This document shows positions 29,836 to 43,200 of a stretch of DNA of 47,017 nucleotides, piece after piece. Each line of letters starts with the position of its first letter. Within the stretch, counting starts at the first letter, position 1. Under the pieces are notes generated by a model, which was not told where the DNA came from, ran no database searches, and was given only the letters and a program-made list of their open reading frames with translations. The stretch covers positions 1 to 47,017 of the forward strand of contig MSJI02000564.1 in NCBI GenBank assembly GCA_001931905.2, in the 5' to 3' direction. The translations under genes were made by a program, and so were the position numbers. Origin of the DNA: Cladosporium sp. IMV 00045 (lineage: Eukaryota > Ascomycota > Dothideomycetes > Cladosporiales > Cladosporiaceae).

Positions 29836-32800
29836 ATGGCGAGCTGGATACCGTCCTCAATACAGAAGCGGTTGCTTCGGTATGCGCTGAACCGATCAGG
29901 CCTACTCGATGTCACGGGAATAGACTTAGACAACCTGGATATCAGCTGGGGACGTAGAACAACACTTGACTTCAAGAATGTCAATCTGAACGTCGAATAC
30001 CTTGCTGGGCTCGCACCTTTGCCGCCGAACTTGCGTCTCGACTCAGCGAGTATACTTTTACTTCGCTTGACCATTCCTGCAGATCTCCTCAACTCTAGCA
30101 TATCTGTGGAGTCCGATGGAGTGGAAGTTGTCGCAAAGCTTTTTGGAGAGGAGGATGTGGAAGCACCACTATCAGGGGGAACAGAAAGAGCCTGGAGACA
30201 AGCCCAAAGTCCGTCACACAGAAAGACAACAAGGAGAATACAGTCGCCTCCGCCAGTGTTTCATGGCGAAGGCAGGCTGCCGACAACGGAAGACTTGGCG
30301 AGGTCCTTTCTTGCGGACGAGCCAGCGGAGGAACGACAAGAGTTGGAAGCATCGATGCCACCCAACGCAAAAACAATGGAAGAATCCATCTTCAGCGAGA
30401 GTAGCGAAGGTAGCGACGCTGGGACTGGAACAGCGCCTGGCCTTCCTGGGTTCCTATCAAATTGGCTGCAGCGCCTAGTGGACAAATTCGAGTTGAAGGC
30501 ACGCAGCATTCGGGTGTCACTGGAAGTCCAACCCTTGGGCGAGAGCATTGAGACGTCACCAGTCAGCTTCATTGCGAAGCTGGCGCGCCTTGACCTACTT
30601 CCTGGATCAGATGAGTCCGCAAAAAGAGAGGTGCAGTTCAGCGACTTCTCCATCGAGCTCGCGGCCGATCAACAAGTGCTCTCTGACCTGTCGCACATCT
30701 CGTCGCCACCGTCTCCTGCAGCGAGCCGTGCAACGAAGTCAAGTCATCGATCAGAGGATGTTCTGAATCAATCTCTAGGGGACTTCATGCAATCCGAATC
30801 GAACTCAACTCATGACTTAAGTACGAGCTCTACATATGAACCTGGTGGTACATCCGCGGTATCAGCTCACGTCGGTCAGCCTGAAGGCGACGCTCCAGAG
30901 GAGATGCAAAGTTCAGTCAATGACCTAGATATCAGGGTAGGCGAAGACAACATCAGCTGGGCTTCGCGACGCACTCAAGAAGACGGCACAGCCGACGATC
31001 TTTGGAGTCAGTCAGCTGAAGAAGACTTGCCTGGATCCCTCCTCTTGGGTATGAACCATCCCCTGCCGCCGTCTCGCACCTCTGTTGCGTCAAGCTCACC
31101 TGCGCGGAGTCGGCGAGCTGTATCACCGTATGGCAGGAGCTTCCAAAGCCCCGGATCATGGCCGCGTACGGATGAAAGTCCTCAACGAAGCCGCACACAG
31201 CAAGGGCCTGGTTCATGGCCCGCTCTGGACCAGAGTCAAAATAGCAGTGTTTTCCAATCTATGATGCCCGGATCACCTGCAGATTCTACGCCACCTATTG
31301 ACGACAAGCCCAGTGCGCCTTCTCCCGATGTTCAGTCACCTCCAACTGGTCCGTCGCCTGCATCTTCCATGGACGAAGCAGGAATGAAAGATATGGAACA
31401 ATCTCGCTATTTCAGCCACGAGGAAGCAGAGAGCATCTATATGAGTGCTGTTGTCGATAACCACAAAGAGCACATGCCAGGCGCCTGGGAATCAGAAGTA
31501 GCGTCGAGCGTCGAGTTTGAAAAGCCTTTAGCTTCGCCAACCTCTGAAGCGGACGAGGGGACCGTCGGCATGAATGATCCCCTCGAACCACAGGTGACAC
31601 ATGATGATAGAGAAGAACTCCAGGGTGCCCAATCTGAAGCCGCCACGCCGCGAGCAATAACACCAACGCCATTCTCGCCGTTGCCGTCAGATGCGGGACA
31701 CATTCCTCTCAATACGAAGCAAGCCACAGCCCAATTGATGTACGTGAACGCTATTTCGATCTTCTTTCCGCGCCATGGAACTAGTGCTGCAGCTCCCTCT
31801 GAGACAACATCCTCGCCACCACTCGCACCATCAATGGCAGCCTCGCAAAGCTTTGCGATGTCCCGTGCTGGCATGCCCGGCACATTCTCCGCATACTCTC
31901 AACTTTCACGTTCTCAAAGACGAGGCGAGGCGTCGGTTCAGGTCGAACGGGGCCATTCTAGTACCCAGAGCCATCTGGAGAAGATTGAGACCGCTGAGAT
32001 CGACCAACAGATTGAAGCTCGAATTGGTATAATCAAGGTCCAAGTTGATGTGTCCACCACGCAACTTCTCTACAAATTGAGAAACGTCACGGCTGCATCT
32101 CCAGCTGCGAAACGGCCGAGCCCACAAGCCGATGAAGAGGCACCCCAGAAACTGTTCATTGCTGTCGATACGGTGCATGCTGCTCTACACCATCAAATCG
32201 AGCATCGGCTTGACCAGCAAAGCCAATCCGCGTCACCATCAGGTCTTTTGAGCCTTAGCTGCCAGCGTTTCCAGGTTGAGCGCAACGCGATGCAATACAA
32301 CATCAAGTTTGGCATGCTGGAAGCCTATGTTGGGGAAACCACGCTGGTTTCCTTCGACCAAGGTGTGCAGGCTCTGACAGAGAGCGTAATACTCCATGAA
32401 GACTTACGCATATCTGTCGACACCAGTCAGCGTCCTATACAGGGTCGATCAATCATGAATGTCGGGGTCGAGTGCCGCCCAATACAAATAAACCTCGACC
32501 TGAGCGCATTCGATGAGGTGTTTAGCACGTTCGGAGGACTCAGTGGAATTTTGGACATTGGAAACTCAATGGCCTCAGAGGTGTCCCCTCTAGCTTCTCC
32601 AACCCTGCCCAGTCGACCATCACGTGTTCGCTTTCAAGAAGCCCCTGAGCCGGACAGCAGTAGTGTCGAGCTCAAAGCCAACGCATATGTCGCTGGACTC
32701 ACGCTCGTACTTTCTGCTGACGACACTTCCGTCAAACTTCAATCGAGAACAATCAAAGCAGTCTATCGTGAAAAGGCTGCTTCTGTCCGCTTCTACAACT

Positions 32801-35800
32801 CGATAAGGCTCAGTGGTCCTTACCTGCGCTCCACTAGATTTGCACCCATCGGCATTGACGTCGCCGACCTCACAGTGTACTACCTCTTCACACCGCAAGA
32901 GCAAGATCTTGAACGACTTCTGGCGCTGATTACACCTTCCAAGGATAAATATGACAACGACGATGACATCCTAGTTGAGACTCTCCTGAGACAAAGGCGA
33001 AAGGGCTCTTGTCTGCGGGTGACTGTCAACGATGTTAAAGTCAACGTTCATAATCTGGAATGCGTGAACACATTGCAAGCACTCAGCGCGCAGGTTGCTC
33101 GTTTGTCAGCCGTCACCAAGTACTTGCCGGAAGACGAGCGACCCGGATTGTTGAGTCTCATCCAAGTCGAACAGCTTGAGATTAGGTTACCCGTGAATGA
33201 CCGCTTTGGCGCCCTGCAAGTCACCAGCAAACAACTGCAGTGTGCTCATGTTGGGCTCCCTGCCTTATTGGCATTGTCGCTATCCAACGTCAGCCTTGCT
33301 CGATCGAACGGCCAGGAAATCGTTCATGCACTGATCCCACTCACTGGCACGGATGACTTGCCAATGATAATGGCTAGGATGTTAAGTGACGAGGCCGAGC
33401 CAATCGCCAAGGTCAAGCTATACAACATCTGCATTGAATACAGCGTTGCAACCTTGATGGATCTGATTGGAACGGATTCGCCGAAGGAGCCCGAAGAGTT
33501 GGTGGCCGAGCTTGCTGCCTCTGTCACTAGCCTGGTATCCGGCGTTCAAGCCAAAGATTCAGCCCAAAAGAAAGAGATGAATTCTACCCCAGGGACGCTC
33601 GTCCATCTACTTTTCCACAACTCAGCCATAGGCTTGACGCCTCAGAACGCACCCTCGAAGGGCCTTCTGGTCTTGACAGACGCTCGACTTTCAACCTCGG
33701 TTCCACCTAAAGAGACTATAGATGCTCATCTTGAACTTCGACAGGCAGGTATCCTTGTCACTGATGACGCGCACACCATTAGGTCTGACCTTCATACATC
33801 GTCTCGAAACCCCCCTCAGAGCACAGTGATCGACACTCGCGTGCTGAACGTTCTCTCGAAGCAAGGCTATGCGTCGGTTGGCTCAGTCATGTCAGCAGTC
33901 ATCAAGGCGCATGTGGAGAAGGGTGCTGTGAGTGGGCAAGATTCTGTCGAGGTCGACGTTCGCAACGACTTCTTTCTCCTTGAGACCTGTGCAGACTCGA
34001 CCCAAACTTTGTTCGCCATTTTGGGCGGTTTGTCGCCTCCAACACCACCAAGCACCAGCCAAAAGTACTTGACAGAACCCGTTAGCATCGATGACATGAT
34101 CGAGTCCTTTTCTGGCGACGCTTATGCGCAACCCGAGCCGCAAGGGGAGACTTTGTTCGACGCCGAAGAAGCTGCACAGCTCGCCGACAGAGATATCGAC
34201 GACGACTCAGACGGCCTTCTCGCGGATGCCGATATGGGCTCGAGTCTGTACGGGCCGATTGGAGATATGATTGGCGATCTGCCCGTTGGCAAGGAGCAGT
34301 ATGATCAGGACTATGGAGAGACTGTCGAAAGTCTACTGGACGATGACCCTTTCGAGATGACCACTTCACCAGACGACATGCCCTTCAGCGACTCCGCTCT
34401 GCTCAGGGATCTCAGACAACAATCGCTACCTGCCAAGAGTTCAGAACCCGTGGACCTTGGAAACTACGAAATAGTGGACTTGGGTTACGACGCCCTAGGT
34501 GTCGACGAGCGCGCTCTCGGATCTCGCAATCGATTCTGTGCTCCCACGTCCCAAAGGAAGGTCGGTAAAAGTTCTCGATCAACGGAAAAGCTGCCATTCA
34601 AGCTTAGGCTGCGTGATGTGAATGCCACATGGCACATGCACGATGGCTATGACTGGCAAAGAACACGAGACGGCATCACCACCGCTGTTGAGCACGTGGA
34701 GCAACAAGCCGAAGAGAGACTTGCTCGCCGTCGCCAGGCCAGGGTCGAACCCGAAGATGAGGAATCTACAATCGGGGACTGCATGTTCAACTCCGTTTAT
34801 ATCACCATCCCGAACAACATTACAGAAGCGCCGGACATCAGAAGAGGGATCAACCGCCAGATCGACGACATGGTCAGCGAGAGTGAAAGCGTACCTGCTT
34901 CTGGAATTTCAAGGCCTACGGCATATTCGGCCGGTGGCAGACCCATTCGCAACACTCACCGTCGACGTCTCAAGCTCGAGCGTAGCAGGTATCACAAGAT
35001 ATCTTTCGAGCTCAAAGGCGTATCTGTTGATCTGGACGTGCTTTCACCAGGCAGTGGGGAAATGCAAAGTTCCATTGAAGTCGGCCTCAAGCAATTCGAG
35101 ATCTACGACAATGTTCCCACATCTACGTGGAAGAAGTTCCTCACACAGAAGCATGTGGAAGGCAGCCAGGAGATCGCCAGACCTATGGTCCACATCGAGC
35201 TGCTGAATCGCAAGACTATTCCAGAGCGCGATGCCACCGAGCTCTTGATACAGGTGGCGGTACAGCCTTTGCGTTTACACGTAGACCAGGACGCGCTTGA
35301 CTTCATCACCCGTTTCACAGAGTTCAAGGACCATGCAAATGAGCCAGCCTCACCATCCGACCAGCCTTTCCTCGCTCGCGTAGAAGTTGAAACGGTCGAC
35401 CTGCAGCTGGACTACAAGCCCAAGAAGGTCGACTACGTCGGTTTGCGCTCAGGCCGCGCCACCGAGTTCATGAATTTCGTCATCCTGGACCAAGCCAACA
35501 TCCGCCTCAAACACGCCATCGTCTACGGCATCCACGGCTTCGAGCCTCTGCACAAGACCCTCAACGACGTCTGGATGCCCGACGTGAAGCGCAACCAACT
35601 CCCCACCATCCTCGCCGGCCTAGCCCCCGTGCGCAGCCTCGTGAACATCGGCTCTGGCGTGCGCGACGTCGTCGCCATCCCGATCCAGCAGTACAGGAAA
35701 GACGGCCGCATCGTGCGCAGCGTGCAGAAAGGCGCCTTCAAATTCGGCAAGACCACCGCCTCCGAGCTCGCCCGCCTCGGCGCCAAAGTCGCCATCGGCA

Positions 35801-36274
35801 CGCAAAACATCCTCTCCGGCGCCGAGGGCCTGCTCGCACCGCCGACAAGCGCCTACCACCAAGCCGACCTGCCCGCCAATGACCCCGAGGACGAAGACCG
35901 CGAACCCCGCGCCATCTCCGCGTACGCAGAGCAGCCACTGGGCGTGCTGTCAGGGCTGAAGTCTGCCCGAAGATATTTGGAGCATGATATCCTCACGGCG
36001 CGAGACGCTTTGATCGCCGTGCAGGGTGAATTTCTGGAGAGCGCCAATCCGGGCTCGGCTGTTATGGCTGTGGCGAGGCATGCGCCGACTGTCGTGCTCA
36101 GGCCTGTCATGGGCGTCAGTCGCGCGGTGGGAACGACGTTGCTTGGTGTGGGCAATCAGATCGATCGCAGTGGGGTGAGGAAGATGGAGGATGTGAGTTC
36201 TGCCCCTTTACTTTGTTTTTGTGTTTATTAGATGATATACTGACAGTTCCTCGCAGAAATACAAGAGACGTTGA
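29836..36274 (+). CDS. ATG2: Autophagy-related protein 2 (bridge-like lipid transfer protein)
   Basis: Exons 29836-36192 and 36257-36274 give 2124 residues, the normal size for fungal Atg2. Atg2 binds Atg18 and Atg9 and moves lipids from the ER into the growing phagophore. The start MASWIPSSIQKRLLRYALNR with the following LDNLDISWGRRTTLDFKNVNL is the chorein-type N-terminus. A Ser/Pro-rich disordered segment covers about residues 150-620. The Atg2 C-terminal region includes LDQANIRLKHAIVYGIHGFE, VWMPDVKRNQLPTILAGLAPVRSL and QYRKDGRIVRSVQKGAFKFGK. The intron 36193-36256 (64 nt) has a GTGAGT donor, an ACTGAC branch and a CGCAG acceptor. The last exon codes only KYKRR and the stop. Without splicing the protein would end in a different 12-residue tail. 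The ATG at 29836 is preferred over the upstream extension because the conserved N-terminus starts there. Confidence 0.95.
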
Positions 36275-39200
36275 AAATCGCGCGTCGACTAGTGATTGAT
36301 AAAAATCCCGGCGTTTCGGTTCGGAGGTTTGGGAAGTGGGGAGTTGGGGATTGAGTGACAGGTACAAGCACGCGATTGTACGGCACTTGTGGAGCTTGCT
36401 ATGAGTGTGGCGTTTTCTTTTCTTTCCTCTTTGCTTTACCATAGATTGGAGACGAGGTCGATACCCGTAACGCACGAATAGAATCATCAGGAACTTTGGT
36501 CCAAAAAGGAAAATTCAGTGTCGGTGCAACCATTCTCACAACCATCCGTGACGCCCACCACATAGTCCAGGAAAGCGAATAATCCACTAACAACAGCACA
36601 AGACACGACCGCCATGACAGGACGTCATGCACGCAAACGGCAACGGCTCTACGTCAGTTCTCCCTCCAGTGGCTCGCGAGCACGGTTGCGAGAAGAACAT
36701 TGTTCTGGAACAGAGCTTCGACCCGGATTGCCGGGACATCCCTTTCACTGCCGAACGATGACGAGGCGAAAGAAAGGAAAAAAGTACAGGAAGACTTTTC
36801 CACAGGTTTCGTAACCAAATATCCAGTCCTCTTGCCCATCCATGATCCCTGCAGAAAGCCACTCCCCGGTAGGTAATCAAACGCGCCCGTTGCGCTCGAA
36901 GCGGTGTTTGCTGCGAAGGGCGGAAGCATTATTCATTCGTAAGCAAAAAGTCATTCAGCCACTTATGGTGTGGACGGAGAGGGCCAGTGGAATGGTTTTG
37001 GTCAAAAATGGTATCGATGCGTTTGAGCTTAGGGTAATTGTAAGGCGAAGGGTCGATCGAACTACCACTGTTCTGTTTTTTTTTTTCCCCGCGCATGCCA
37101 ACGTGTTCATGCTTGCTTGCTTGATTGATTGATTGATCGACTCGCCGATCAACGAATCGTTCGTGAGTTGCAGCGAAGCATCTCTATGAGACCCAGGCCA
37201 CCATCGCATTGCACCTCTGACGCGTTGAAATTGACATCATTTGCCCATAACAAGCTCAGCATGGGAACCCCATGCTCAAAACGAGAGGACGAAGAAAGTC
37301 ATTACTTGAGCAGGCAGGGATCAAGGCCTGAGATTAAGATTTGTAAGGCTGAGCGAAAGGGCAAAAGGGCCATGGGGATGTGTTGTCTGACTCGCGGTCG
37401 GGGATGTGTTCGTGTGTTGGATACGGCTTTTTGGCATTCTCGCCGGGGCGCTCGGACGATGACGTCCGTCAGTCTTTCTTTTCGATGATGGCATGGCATG
37501 GACGGAGCTTCGAAGAAAAGGACGTCAGTGCGAGCGCGAGGCGGAGGAGGATGAAACAAGATGTGTCAAAGCGGGTTCGGGTGAAGCGTATGCGAGAAGA
37601 GAGAGAGAGACATTCAGGCACTCACTACTACTCCGGGTTTGGCAACGGTGGTGCAGAAAATAGATTTCGTGCATGGGAGATCAGAAGAAATTGAGGGCAG
37701 AGGGCAGGCGCAGGGCAAGAAAGACGTTTGGGAAACGGTTGGCGATGTCTTAGACATTCTGGAGGGGGTTAGGCGAGTGTGTCCATATTTGGTATGCTTT
37801 GCGAGCGAGCGAGTTGGGAGGAATTGACGTTTGGCGATCTTATGTCATGGAGGATTGATCATTGGGATTCAGAATTGGTTTTTGGCTACGACATTGATGT
37901 ATGTCATTGCAATAATGCACGAGGCGTCAATCGAAGGGAGCATTTTCCTCATTTCACATTACCAGCCACTAGGCAATTTAACCGGGAAGGATTTTGAGAA
38001 AGAAACGGACAAACTGACAATCCCAGTATTTCCGTGTAGATCAAGTGGAAAAGCATGGACTCGGCTTTTGCGAGGAGAGACAAAGCGTGTTTCATGTTTT
38101 GTCGGATGATGCCTGCTAGGCAAGGACGTCGGGACGTTGATGGATTTCAAGCGGACCGCGGCGAAGTCTATGCGTGTGATTTAGGAATGGGAATGGTGAA
38201 TTTAGGTGGAGTTCGGAGGGGATGATGGGATGGGATTATTGGGATTGAGAAGGCTTGGCGGGCGAGGGCTGGCGGGAGATGCTCGAATGGTTTGATCGCT
38301 GTCGCGTTGTTCGGTCTTTCTGGTGATGTTGTTGTTGAGTTGATGTGAGATGAGGATAGGAGTTGATATTTGTCGTGCGAACACACGAGACATATGCTTC
38401 TGTACCCTATAGGCACTTGCACATGTGTACCTTCGCGAATGCAAGACTATAAAGCGACAGATTGACTCTGCGGGGTGTGTGGGATGATGTGGGTGTTAAG
38501 AAAAGTAAAAGATGCTTTCGATAAACGCGTTTTCCTGTCGTGGTTCGTTAGGTTTGTCTCGCGCCTGTGGTACGAGCGGATTTGAACTCACAGGGTTGCG
38601 CATGTGATGTAAGGCTGTTGGGCGGTAGGTTTGACTTTCATGTGAAGGCCAGGGGAGAAGCAATATCGAAATTGGAGATATTTGTCGACGCGTTGAGACT
38701 TTGATCAATACATGTTCACTTGATACATGATGGTGACTCTTGTTATTATTGTCATCATTGGGCATTGGGCATACATGGAGTATGTCGACACATACATGGG
38801 TATGCATTCAACCACTCCAGCCCAGCCACAGACGAAAGCGGACGAGCAGCCGAATGTATACATACTGCTGCTTGGATGTGTTACGAATCGACAGGTTGGC
38901 GAGCATCATCGGGGCTAAGCGGTGACATCGACGAGAGCGCATCGTGCATGGGCAGACATGGTGAACGTGCAGTGTGACAAGGGCGTGAGTAGTGCGAGAG
39001 ACTATAGCAGGTAGCGGATGGCGGGTGCTGGTTCAACGGGCTTCAAGGCGTGGGAGCGTGGGAGGAAGAGAGTGGGTGAAAGAGAGTCAGCAGAGCCAGA
39101 AAGGCGTCTGACCAGGCGGACAGACAGCCATACAGCGCTACCCGGGAAGAATCGTGACGGACGTCTAGCTAGCATGACTGAGCGATTAATGATCCCTTGT

Positions 39201-39872
39201 GAGGGAAGTGAATCAATATTATTGAGAGAGAGACTTGACAGTCAAGGACATGACCATGACATGAGGGCTTGAGCGTTTTCTGGTCATCTTAGATTAAAAC
39301 TAGCCCAGCCACTTTCAAGGGCGCACGTCCAAACTCCCGCTCGCTCTCCCTCGAGTCCTGGCACAGCTGGTACCCACCCGCCCAACCTTGCTGCTATCTA
39401 CCTTACCACATCCACCACTAACCGCGCTACCACTACTATTACTCCTCTACTACACCTCCCTTCCCCGATCCACCTCTCCGCCGCGCGCGCCCACCCCTCC
39501 TCCCTCCTTCCTCCTCCTCTCTTCTCGCCGCCGACGCAATTGTCGCAATTGGCGCCGACAGCCACGACAACATCAACAAACAATCTCAGCGCCAACAGGG
39601 GCACCCTTCCCACGTCGCGCGCACGTGAGAAACACCAGTAGCGTCAGTCGGCTTACACATACACGAGACATACACGAGGTCCAACCCCCAGCTCTGGCTT
39701 TCCCTCCCTCGGTCCACCCGACGTCTTGCACGCGCGCTTGCTTCTGCGCCCTGCAGCAACACCAGCAGGAGCATTCCCGCCGGACAGCCTAGATTGGTCG
39801 CGCAGCTGCTTTTTTTGCCGCGTCCTCTGATTACCCTATTCCCACAGCGCCGCACTGGCTTCTACCCCGTGC

Positions 39873-39908
<36 letters not shown>

Positions 39909-40272
39909 TGGATTGGAGAGAGCCGATTGCGAGCTTGTGACTGCGCCGGCCAAGTAATACCACACACGCACAACTCGGCTGTCACAAGCCGCTCCCACGC
40001 TCGTTACTCTGCACCTCGCGCCGGATCTTCGCCTTGTGCATTCCGACCTACCCAACTTCGCGTTTCTTGCTCATCGACACTTTGCATTGTCTGTTGTTTC
40101 GCCTATCCAGCGTGCATAATACCCTTTTAGCGCATTCGCCTCGAACGCAAACATCCGAGCGAGTCTCGCATACAACACCACCCTCAACAACAACCCGGCC
40201 AGACCGAAGTGACCGTGCAAGAGCCTGGAAGTTGTGGAACACCACTATCGGAACGAGGTACTTCGCTAGATC
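36275..40272. other. 4 kb region without recognisable genes upstream of the Kin4-type kinase
   Basis: No open frame here is longer than 134 codons and none resembles a known protein on either strand. It should contain the ATG2 3' end and the kinase promoter and leader. Simple repeats are present: an 11-base T run at 37076-37086, a GCTT/GATT array at 37111-37137 and a CAG array at 39875-39904. From about 39400 the plus strand is pyrimidine- and CA-rich, suggesting an untranslated leader of up to 900 bases. A non-coding RNA or a multi-exon orphan gene cannot be excluded by eye. Confidence 0.4.
39875..39907 (+). repeat. (CAG)10 CAA microsatellite in the probable kinase leader
   Basis: Ten perfect CAG units followed by CAA lie about 370 bases before the kinase ATG. 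A TAG at 40267-40269, in the kinase frame just before the ATG, means the array is not part of the kinase coding frame unless an unseen upstream exon is spliced in. Confidence 0.8.
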
Positions 40273-43200
40273 ATGTCTTCGGCTGCAGTGCAGCAGAGTG
40301 GAACACCTCAACAATACCAGCAACAGCGATACGCCTCCGAACCCGCTCCCAACATCCCCGTCAGTTCGCCGGTGTCTCGGCGCAACGGAAGGAACAGTAC
40401 TGATGCTGCCGCCTATGGAGCTCCATCTTCTCCCTCAATGATGACGCCGTCGAGGGCACATCACGACGAGATGACTTCTTCGACCTACGACCGCTTCTAC
40501 CCTGACTCGGCGGGCTCGAGAGGGCAGCAGCACAACGCTTTGCCCATAAGAAGCTCTACCCAGCAGGCACCACAGTCACCAACAGCAGCATCATATGATA
40601 ACAGACCATATACCGCGAGAGCGACATACGACGGCACAGGAGGTTACAGCAGCCAAGACGACCGCGATAGGCGGCGCAGTCACCGCTCACCACACGATTC
40701 TCCAGCTCAACCAAGCAGCAGCCGCAGCCAGCGTTCGCGTCAAGTCCCCGTGCAGAGTCGCTCACAAACGGCCGTAGGTCAGACACCTGTCAACACCGAG
40801 CTTCCTCGTGAAAACAGCACCGTCATCAACCGCATCGTCGTGGATGATCCATCATCTGATGTTGCACGTGAAAATGCGCGGATAGCAGAGGCTCGCCCTC
40901 ACGCGATGGGTACCGATGTGACTCCAGTTGGCAACCTCGGACTGGTGGGAGAGTCAGGCGTTCCAGACTCTGGGCGGCCGTCTACAGGGCAGAGGAGTAG
41001 ACAAGAACACCTCAAAGCATCTTCACATCGGAAAGAAGTCAAGTTCGGCGACTACATTCTCGGACAAACTTTAGGCGAAGGTGAGTTTGGAAAGGTGAAA
41101 ATGGGTTGGAAGAAGGAAGGCGGAGTGCAGGTGGCGATCAAGTTGATCCGGAAAGAGAGTCTTGCGGGTAACGCGACTCGTCTGCCAAAGATTTACCGTG
41201 AGATCTCCATTCTCAAAGAGCTGCAGCACCCGAATATCGTTCGACTGCACGAATTCGTCGAGACCGAGCGGCACATGGGCATCATCTTGGAGTATGCCTC
41301 CGGTGGTGAGCTATTTGACTACATCCTCAACCACCGCTACCTGAAAGATCCCGCTGCGAGGAGGCTATTCGCGCAGCTGGTCTCTGGTGTCGGATACCTC
41401 CACAAGAAGGGCATCGTACATCGCGACCTGAAGCTGGAGAACTTGCTTTTGGATCGCCACAAAAACATCATCATCACCGATTTCGGCTTTGCGAACACCT
41501 TCAACCCGAGAGACGACCTTAACGAGGAGCAAGAGCACCGAATCGGCGACAAAGAATATGTCAAGCGGGAAGGTCTCGACGTTCAGAACAAGGAGGGTTA
41601 CAGGCGTGGCGACCTCATGCAGACCAGCTGCGGTAGTCCATGTTACGCAGCCCCAGAACTCGTAGTGAGTGACGGCCTCTACACTGGACGGAAAGTGGAC
41701 GTTTGGAGCTGTGGTGTTATTCTTGTGAGTTGCCTTCTTTACTACGTCCTTCTATTATTACAATCGATCGGAATTGCTAACCACCTTCAGTACGCAATGC
41801 TTGCTGGCTACTTGCCATTCGATGATGATCCTGCCAACCCCGAAGGCGACAACATCAACTTACTATACAAATACATTGTTTCGACTCCCCTGACTTTCCC
41901 GGAATATGTTACACCGCATGCTCGAGACCTTCTGCGACGGATTCTTGTACCGGACCCTCGACGACGCGCGGATCTCTTCGAAGTCGCTAGGCATAGTTGG
42001 CTTAGCGAGTACAGCCATGTTGTTAGCTTTATTGGCAGTAATAATAAGGACGAACAGGATATCGCTTCATCAGCCGTCTCTCAAGACATGGAGCCTACGC
42101 TGGGTCGCAGTGCTTCGGTCAGGGAGCCTCAGAGCAGGACGCCTTCGGCCTCAGCCGCTACAGCAAAGCAGCCGACCATGGACACCGTCGAGGAGCGCAA
42201 GACAACAAGGGACGCGAAGAGACGGACTGTTCAGTTGGAGTATGTTCCGCCTGGTGCGGCTCACCCAAGAGGCGAGACAAGTCCCATTTCTCCGCAGCAC
42301 CCCACTGTTCCAATTGCGGGCACCGGCAGGACAAGAGCCAGGCCAGAAGCACAAGGACCGGTGGAGGTCGTTCCGCCTACACAGAGGCCGCACGTGCCGC
42401 GCAAGGAGGTTGGCTCGTCAGGCTCTCAGGCCATGCCTCCGCCGTCTCGTGCTGGCCGCGAGTCCAACAGAGCTGTGTCCGAGGCTACCACCATGGGACA
42501 GCAGCCTGCCTCTTCTGGCAGACCAAACACTCGCGGCACCCTTGCATCTCGCGGCAATTCATACAGTCAGCCAGCCGTTGCAACACCTACCGCCGAAAAT
42601 GCGCAGGGCCACTTCTCTCGCCCCAAGTCTGGATCTGGCTACATCATTTCCGGCTCCGTGCAGCAGCCTCCAAACTCCGCGCCTGGCGAGAGTCTCAACG
42701 AAAGTCGGCAGAATGCGTCGCCAGCTCAACCCCAGCAGCAAATGCCCCAGCCACACCAGCGTGGACACAAGCGCAGCTCTACATTGGGCAGTCTCACTGA
42801 CCGCGTGCTCGGTCGCAGCAATTCACGCAGACAGTCACAGCAAGCTCAGGAGGGCGGGACGCCTGTCGAGAAGAGGGATCGCAGGCATCCCCCTGTCAGC
42901 ATGAAAAACACCATGGGAAACTACGACGAGAGCGGACGCAGACCGTCAACCGACAGCAGACGAAGCAGCTTTCAATTCTTGCGCAAGAACTCGGAAGCCC
43001 AGGCTGAGAGCCGCCGTAACAGCAGGCGTTTCTCTTTCCTGCCGAGCAATTTCAGCATGAACAGCTTCTCCGGCAAAAAGGACCAACCGTACGACTCCGT
43101 CGAGGGCGGCCGCCGCGAATCACGCGGTGGACGGCCTTCCAGCAGAGGCATGGCCTTTGGCCGTGGCGCATCACGCAGCCCAAACCGCAGCACCAACTCG

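Noticed and set aside
38560..38600. tRNA-like GAGTTCAAATCC sequence on the minus strand
   Set aside because: It resembles a T-loop, but the five bases on each side do not pair and no D or anticodon arm can be placed upstream.
41906..42904. 332-codon plus-strand frame inside the kinase gene
   Set aside because: It overlaps the kinase coding sequence in another frame, over its Ser/Gln-rich tail, and shows no family resemblance.
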